In this document: positions 62,101 through 64,000 of the stretch, one piece after another
Numbering within the stretch: the first letter of the stretch is position 1
Layout of the letters: each line of letters starts with the position of its first letter
NCBI RefSeq assembly: GCF_005886345.1
Contig: NZ_PNEC01000013.1
Span: 1 to 64,000, forward strand
From: Pseudoalteromonas phenolica
GTDB taxonomy: Bacteria > Pseudomonadota > Gammaproteobacteria > Enterobacterales > Alteromonadaceae
Length of the DNA: 64,000 nucleotides
Direction: 5' to 3'
Made by a program: the position numbers and the translations under genes
Notes under the pieces: model-generated
Told to the model about the DNA's origin: nothing
The model's database searches: none
Seen by the model: only the letters and a program-made list of their open reading frames with translations

Positions 62101-62783
62101 TCATCAGTCAATAACACATAGGCACTTAAGCTATCTTTTAACCGCTCTAGCTCTGCTTTCTTTTCTTTATGCTTTTCAAAGATAAGCTGGCCAATACGAC
62201 TGAATTTATCAGTCGCAGTCAAACACTCTAAAAGTTGTGCGCGTTCATCACTACTGGCTTTTAAAAATGCGGCAAACTCATGCTGAGCGAGTAATACGGT
62301 ACGCGTAAATTGCTCAAAGCTAAGACCTATTAATTGCTCAACCGTTTTAACCGCAGCGCTTTTATGGGCCAACAAGGTTTCGTCACTGAGGCGAATAATC
62401 TCGTGCTCTGGTGTCTTGAGTTTGCCTGAGACTTTTTTTCGCGCTCGGGCAACAGACCATTTTGCTAAATAAAACTCACCATCTTGGCCTAAAAAAGTCA
62501 CCTCTGCAGAGCCCTCAGCACAACCTCGGCGAAGCAGGTTTCTTGGGTCGTTTAATTTTATGTCGTCCCCATTAAACGACACCGTGTTCTTTAAATCATT
62601 TTTTAAACGTGCTGTTTTTGCATATAGAGCTAAACAGATCGCATCTAACAGGGTACTTTTACCTGCGCCTGTGTCACCAGTAATTGCGAATAATCCGGCT
62701 TGCTCTAAGGGCGCTTTTTCAAAGTCAATCTCAGCGTGAGTAATAGAAGCCAAATTTGTGATTGCTATTTTGAGTAATTTCAC
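59127..62783 (-). CDS. sbcC: Exonuclease subunit SbcC (Rad50-like)
   Basis: A 1218-aa SMC-like ATPase. Walker A GDTGAGKSTLLDAICLALY lies near residue 36. Two very long Gln-rich coiled coils flank a zinc hook (HECMVCGSKEHPY, near residue 605). Signature LSGGESFLVSLALALGLASLSS and Walker B-type SLFIDEGFGTLD are in the last 100 residues. With SbcD it cleaves hairpins and blocked DNA ends, including those formed by palindromes. It overlaps sbcD by 4 nt. The coiled coils are richer in Gln than most SbcC proteins. Confidence 0.96.
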   Translation of the reverse strand: MKLLKIAITNLASITHAEIDFEKAPLEQAGLFAITGDTGAGKSTLLDAICLALYAKTARLKNDLKNTVSFNGDDIKLNDPRNLLRRGCAEGSAEVTFLGQDGEFYLAKWSVARARKKVSGKLKTPEHEIIRLSDETLLAHKSAAVKTVEQLIGLSFEQFTRTVLLAQHEFAAFLKASSDERAQLLECLTATDKFSRIGQLIFEKHKEKKAELERLKDSLSAYVLLTDEQLEQLTLDAHTHKQQLDELRAQQAQHKSSLQWLTESGQLRIQLVQTEQAVQETEAKLTEKAHVFNEAKQAQAAFEIADNRQQWTVTKNNLGALELKQSELKTKDFAAQIQQAQDASNKASDALQQTEVYLSQQQKVLVEVRQLDTKIANADSVLQQVSKQHSELEQQQTKLSLEQQNISAHLQQVQQQSDELESLLTANNSLQNTTENWSHLKGLLDEIIDKQSQSQHSNVALQNAQKQHQENTQQAEPLKSELSQLQSQLTSGQSSIEALQQQVEQLNIDDLQIATQRVQQVIALMQQMSDANSEQLQHQSVMASHLQKKQAIEVQMTDTEQQKELSKQRVNVTRDSLTQVQLRASESISALRAELKPGHECMVCGSKEHPYAVDHIDSHWANLLNDFSMQHQQAEQAYEQAMQRSRLHLAEFEKVNAKFQEGKLQNQRLVNKIAELQGLIEQFSEYQGWSLQQCLDHQQTLVQQQQHHAAIQSQLQKAWQSQQVQQKLSEQKQAQLNAITQQAVELAHQVEQLQSSLTQLSQEVIRAQEQARDYYSDEIWWTQFEHAPQDALWSLTTMVNNFKNNKEKFVQLQQSQQTLTLQQSHLQEAAVNVAQQLKDINTTVDITRSEKQRFEQARLECLPQQISADEWQEKCQAQLKARQQDLNTCAEQLKQILQAEKDKEKDQAYLADQIEILLTQKAALEARFEQWLNEKSQTFADLNEERVNYLLTLSKADIEQILTEFKQLSHGKVELSGKLSHLKETLNIHLEKALTELSEQQINEQLVILESQFQQTQQCWLSVNTQLEQHHKNVEKLATEQQKLNTLQAKYEHWHLLDKLLGDATGKKLRNIAQTQTLKILLQYANQHLASLSKRYRLTVIGHSLNIAIIDKDMADEQRSVNTLSGGESFLVSLALALGLASLSSNKVNIGSLFIDEGFGTLDPETLSVALDALDALQAQGRKVGVISHVSEMSERVATQVQVKKQPGGYSNVLIKGA

Positions 62784-63994
62784 ACGTTTTGCTCCTCTTC
62801 CATGGTATTTAAAACTTCAGCTAAGCAGTCAGCTAAGTTTGTAGGTAAGTCCTGCTCTGAATCGACCTGCTGCTTAAAAACCATATCTAGCAAATCGAGG
62901 GGGTTTAATTTTTCGACTTGACCTAAATCTTGGAAAATCATTTCATCGTCATGCTTTTGCACATCTTGAACGCGCTCAATACCACAAAACAAGATGTCTT
63001 TGTCTTTTAGGCTTGATGATATCTTTTCCCTAAACTGGCTATCGGTCTCGCTGGCATTAAGTCGTAAGCGAAGATAAGGGCTTGCTTCGTACGACTTTAA
63101 ATCTAGCTGTTCGATTTCATTACAAAGTGCATCAATATCCGCCCCTCCTTGTTTAGGAAGCACTATCAGCTCTCTAAGCCTTGGTGTGTAAAGGGGGTTT
63201 ACGCTCACGCATGCTTTTCCATTAAATTCACACACGAGTACTTGGTGTTGATAGTTTTTTTCTGAAAATGACATAGGCATAGGCGTACCGCAATATCGCT
63301 TTGCGTCGCATTTTGCTACCACTTGAGCTTTGTGAAGATGACCGAGCGCAACGTAATCGGCCTTATCAGTAAACACCTCAGCTGTTACCGCATCAAAACC
63401 GCCGATGCTGATATTCCGTTCTGAATCTTCACTAATGGTGCCGCCTTTGGCGTGCAGGTGGCCCATAACAATAATAGGGGCGGTGTTCTCTTCGCACAGT
63501 TCAACCACCGATTGGTAAGCTTGCGCCACACCTTGTTGGTAAGCTTTATCATTTTGTGTATCGAGTGTGACATCTGCAGGGCGTAAAAAAGGCATTGCAA
63601 CCACTTGTGCCTTACCATTTTCAGTTTCAATATTCACTAAACAAGTTGACGGTTCTGTTTTGTCATATCGGCCAATAACATGGGTATCAAATTGTTTTAA
63701 AAGAGGTTTAGCGGTCTCAATGCGATTCGCAGAGTCGTGGTTACCGGCGATAATGACAATATGCAATTCAGGACATGCCTGTTTGGCTTGCTTTATAAAT
63801 TGGTAAAGTTGTTGCTCAGAAGAAGAGGGAGGGGTTGCTGTATGATAGATATCACCGGCAACAAGCAATAAGTCAATCGCCTGTTGTTGTAATGTTATCA
63901 CCAGCCAATCAAGAAAATGCTGATGCTCTTGAACTCGGTGATGTTCGTAAAACTGTTGACCTAAGTGCCAATCAGAGGTGTGTAATACTTTCAT
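62780..63994 (-). CDS. sbcD: Exonuclease subunit SbcD (Mre11-like)
   Basis: A 404-aa metallophosphoesterase nuclease. All phosphodiesterase motifs are visible: I HTSDWHLGQQF (residues 5-15), II VAGDIYHTATPP, III IIAGNHDSANR, IV VMGHLHAKGG and V ALGHLHKAQ. The C-terminal part (about residues 270-404) is the SbcC-binding cap region. First gene of the sbcD-sbcC-methyltransferase unit; the start is close to the window edge, so the promoter is outside. A TGTAAAGGGGGTTTAC element lies inside the gene at 63187. Confidence 0.96.
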   Translation of the reverse strand: MKVLHTSDWHLGQQFYEHHRVQEHQHFLDWLVITLQQQAIDLLLVAGDIYHTATPPSSSEQQLYQFIKQAKQACPELHIVIIAGNHDSANRIETAKPLLKQFDTHVIGRYDKTEPSTCLVNIETENGKAQVVAMPFLRPADVTLDTQNDKAYQQGVAQAYQSVVELCEENTAPIIVMGHLHAKGGTISEDSERNISIGGFDAVTAEVFTDKADYVALGHLHKAQVVAKCDAKRYCGTPMPMSFSEKNYQHQVLVCEFNGKACVSVNPLYTPRLRELIVLPKQGGADIDALCNEIEQLDLKSYEASPYLRLRLNASETDSQFREKISSSLKDKDILFCGIERVQDVQKHDDEMIFQDLGQVEKLNPLDLLDMVFKQQVDSEQDLPTNLADCLAEVLNTMEEEQNV

Positions 63995-64000
63995 GTAGCG

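Overview
The window looks like the main chromosome of a marine gammaproteobacterium of the Alteromonadales, most likely Pseudoalteromonas or a close relative. The pointers are low GC, the csrA-lysC-alaS-recX block, a sodium-pumping oxaloacetate decarboxylase, an NhaC-type antiporter, TonB-dependent uptake, a secreted peptidoglycan-recycling style enzyme (GH171), and interspersed TACCAAT-ended repeats. The genus is inferred from gene content and style, not from a search.

Layout. 0.1-3.5 kb: oadGAB operon (Na+ pump), minus strand. 3.8-11 kb: YcxB-like protein, then csrA, lysC, alaS, recX, a BPSS1780-type membrane protein, ribA and a DUF3087-type protein. 11.1-13 kb: TonB-like protein, sigma-70 family factor and its probable membrane anti-sigma partner. 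13-17 kb: NhaC antiporter, RpiR regulator, GH171/DUF1343 secreted protein, selenoprotein-W-like protein. 17-21.4 kb: a membrane PAS-GGDEF-EAL protein and a two-gene unit pairing an MCP-tip-like cytosolic protein with a di-iron ODP sensor. 21.5-25.7 kb: VOC protein, ybbAP-type ABC exporter and tesA. 25.9-27.1 kb: a decayed junction joining a broken cytochrome c peroxidase to the tail of an EAL protein. 27-33.9 kb: DUF3293, a DGSG-repeat lipoprotein, manB-manC, a CAAAAA microsatellite, an unknown secreted protein and an AraC/GyrI-like regulator. 34-38 kb: PQQ-type sugar dehydrogenase with a cytochrome domain and a TonB-dependent receptor, separated by a MITE-like repeat.

38.2-43.5 kb holds the most striking locus: a stripped-down type II-B CRISPR-Cas9 system. 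It has seven repeats (one degenerate), a Francisella-like 1490-aa Cas9 with all nuclease residues in place, and a tracrRNA that can be read directly from its anti-repeat and terminator. Cas1 is reduced to its first ~58 codons, ending exactly at a CRISPR repeat; cas2 and cas4 are absent. The array and tracrRNA lie on the plus strand, opposite cas9. The system looks able to interfere but not to adapt.

43.9-57 kb: unknown periplasmic protein, tail-anchored winged-helix regulator, ABC-2 exporter with an overlooked 43-aa membrane protein, NagZ-like GH3, pxpA, a MacAB-like export operon, efpL, a small membrane protein and a UDG-family enzyme. 57.07-57.33 kb carries a second surprise: six direct copies of an 18-bp GATC-containing motif (TTAGTAAAATnnnGATCT) spaced 42, 52, 42, 31 and 42 bp, which are whole helical turns. 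Further copies lie inside the neighbouring genes to 60 kb and in a terminator at 50.2 kb. 57.5-64 kb: YaiI, an unknown protein, and a minus-strand sbcD-sbcC-methyltransferase operon.
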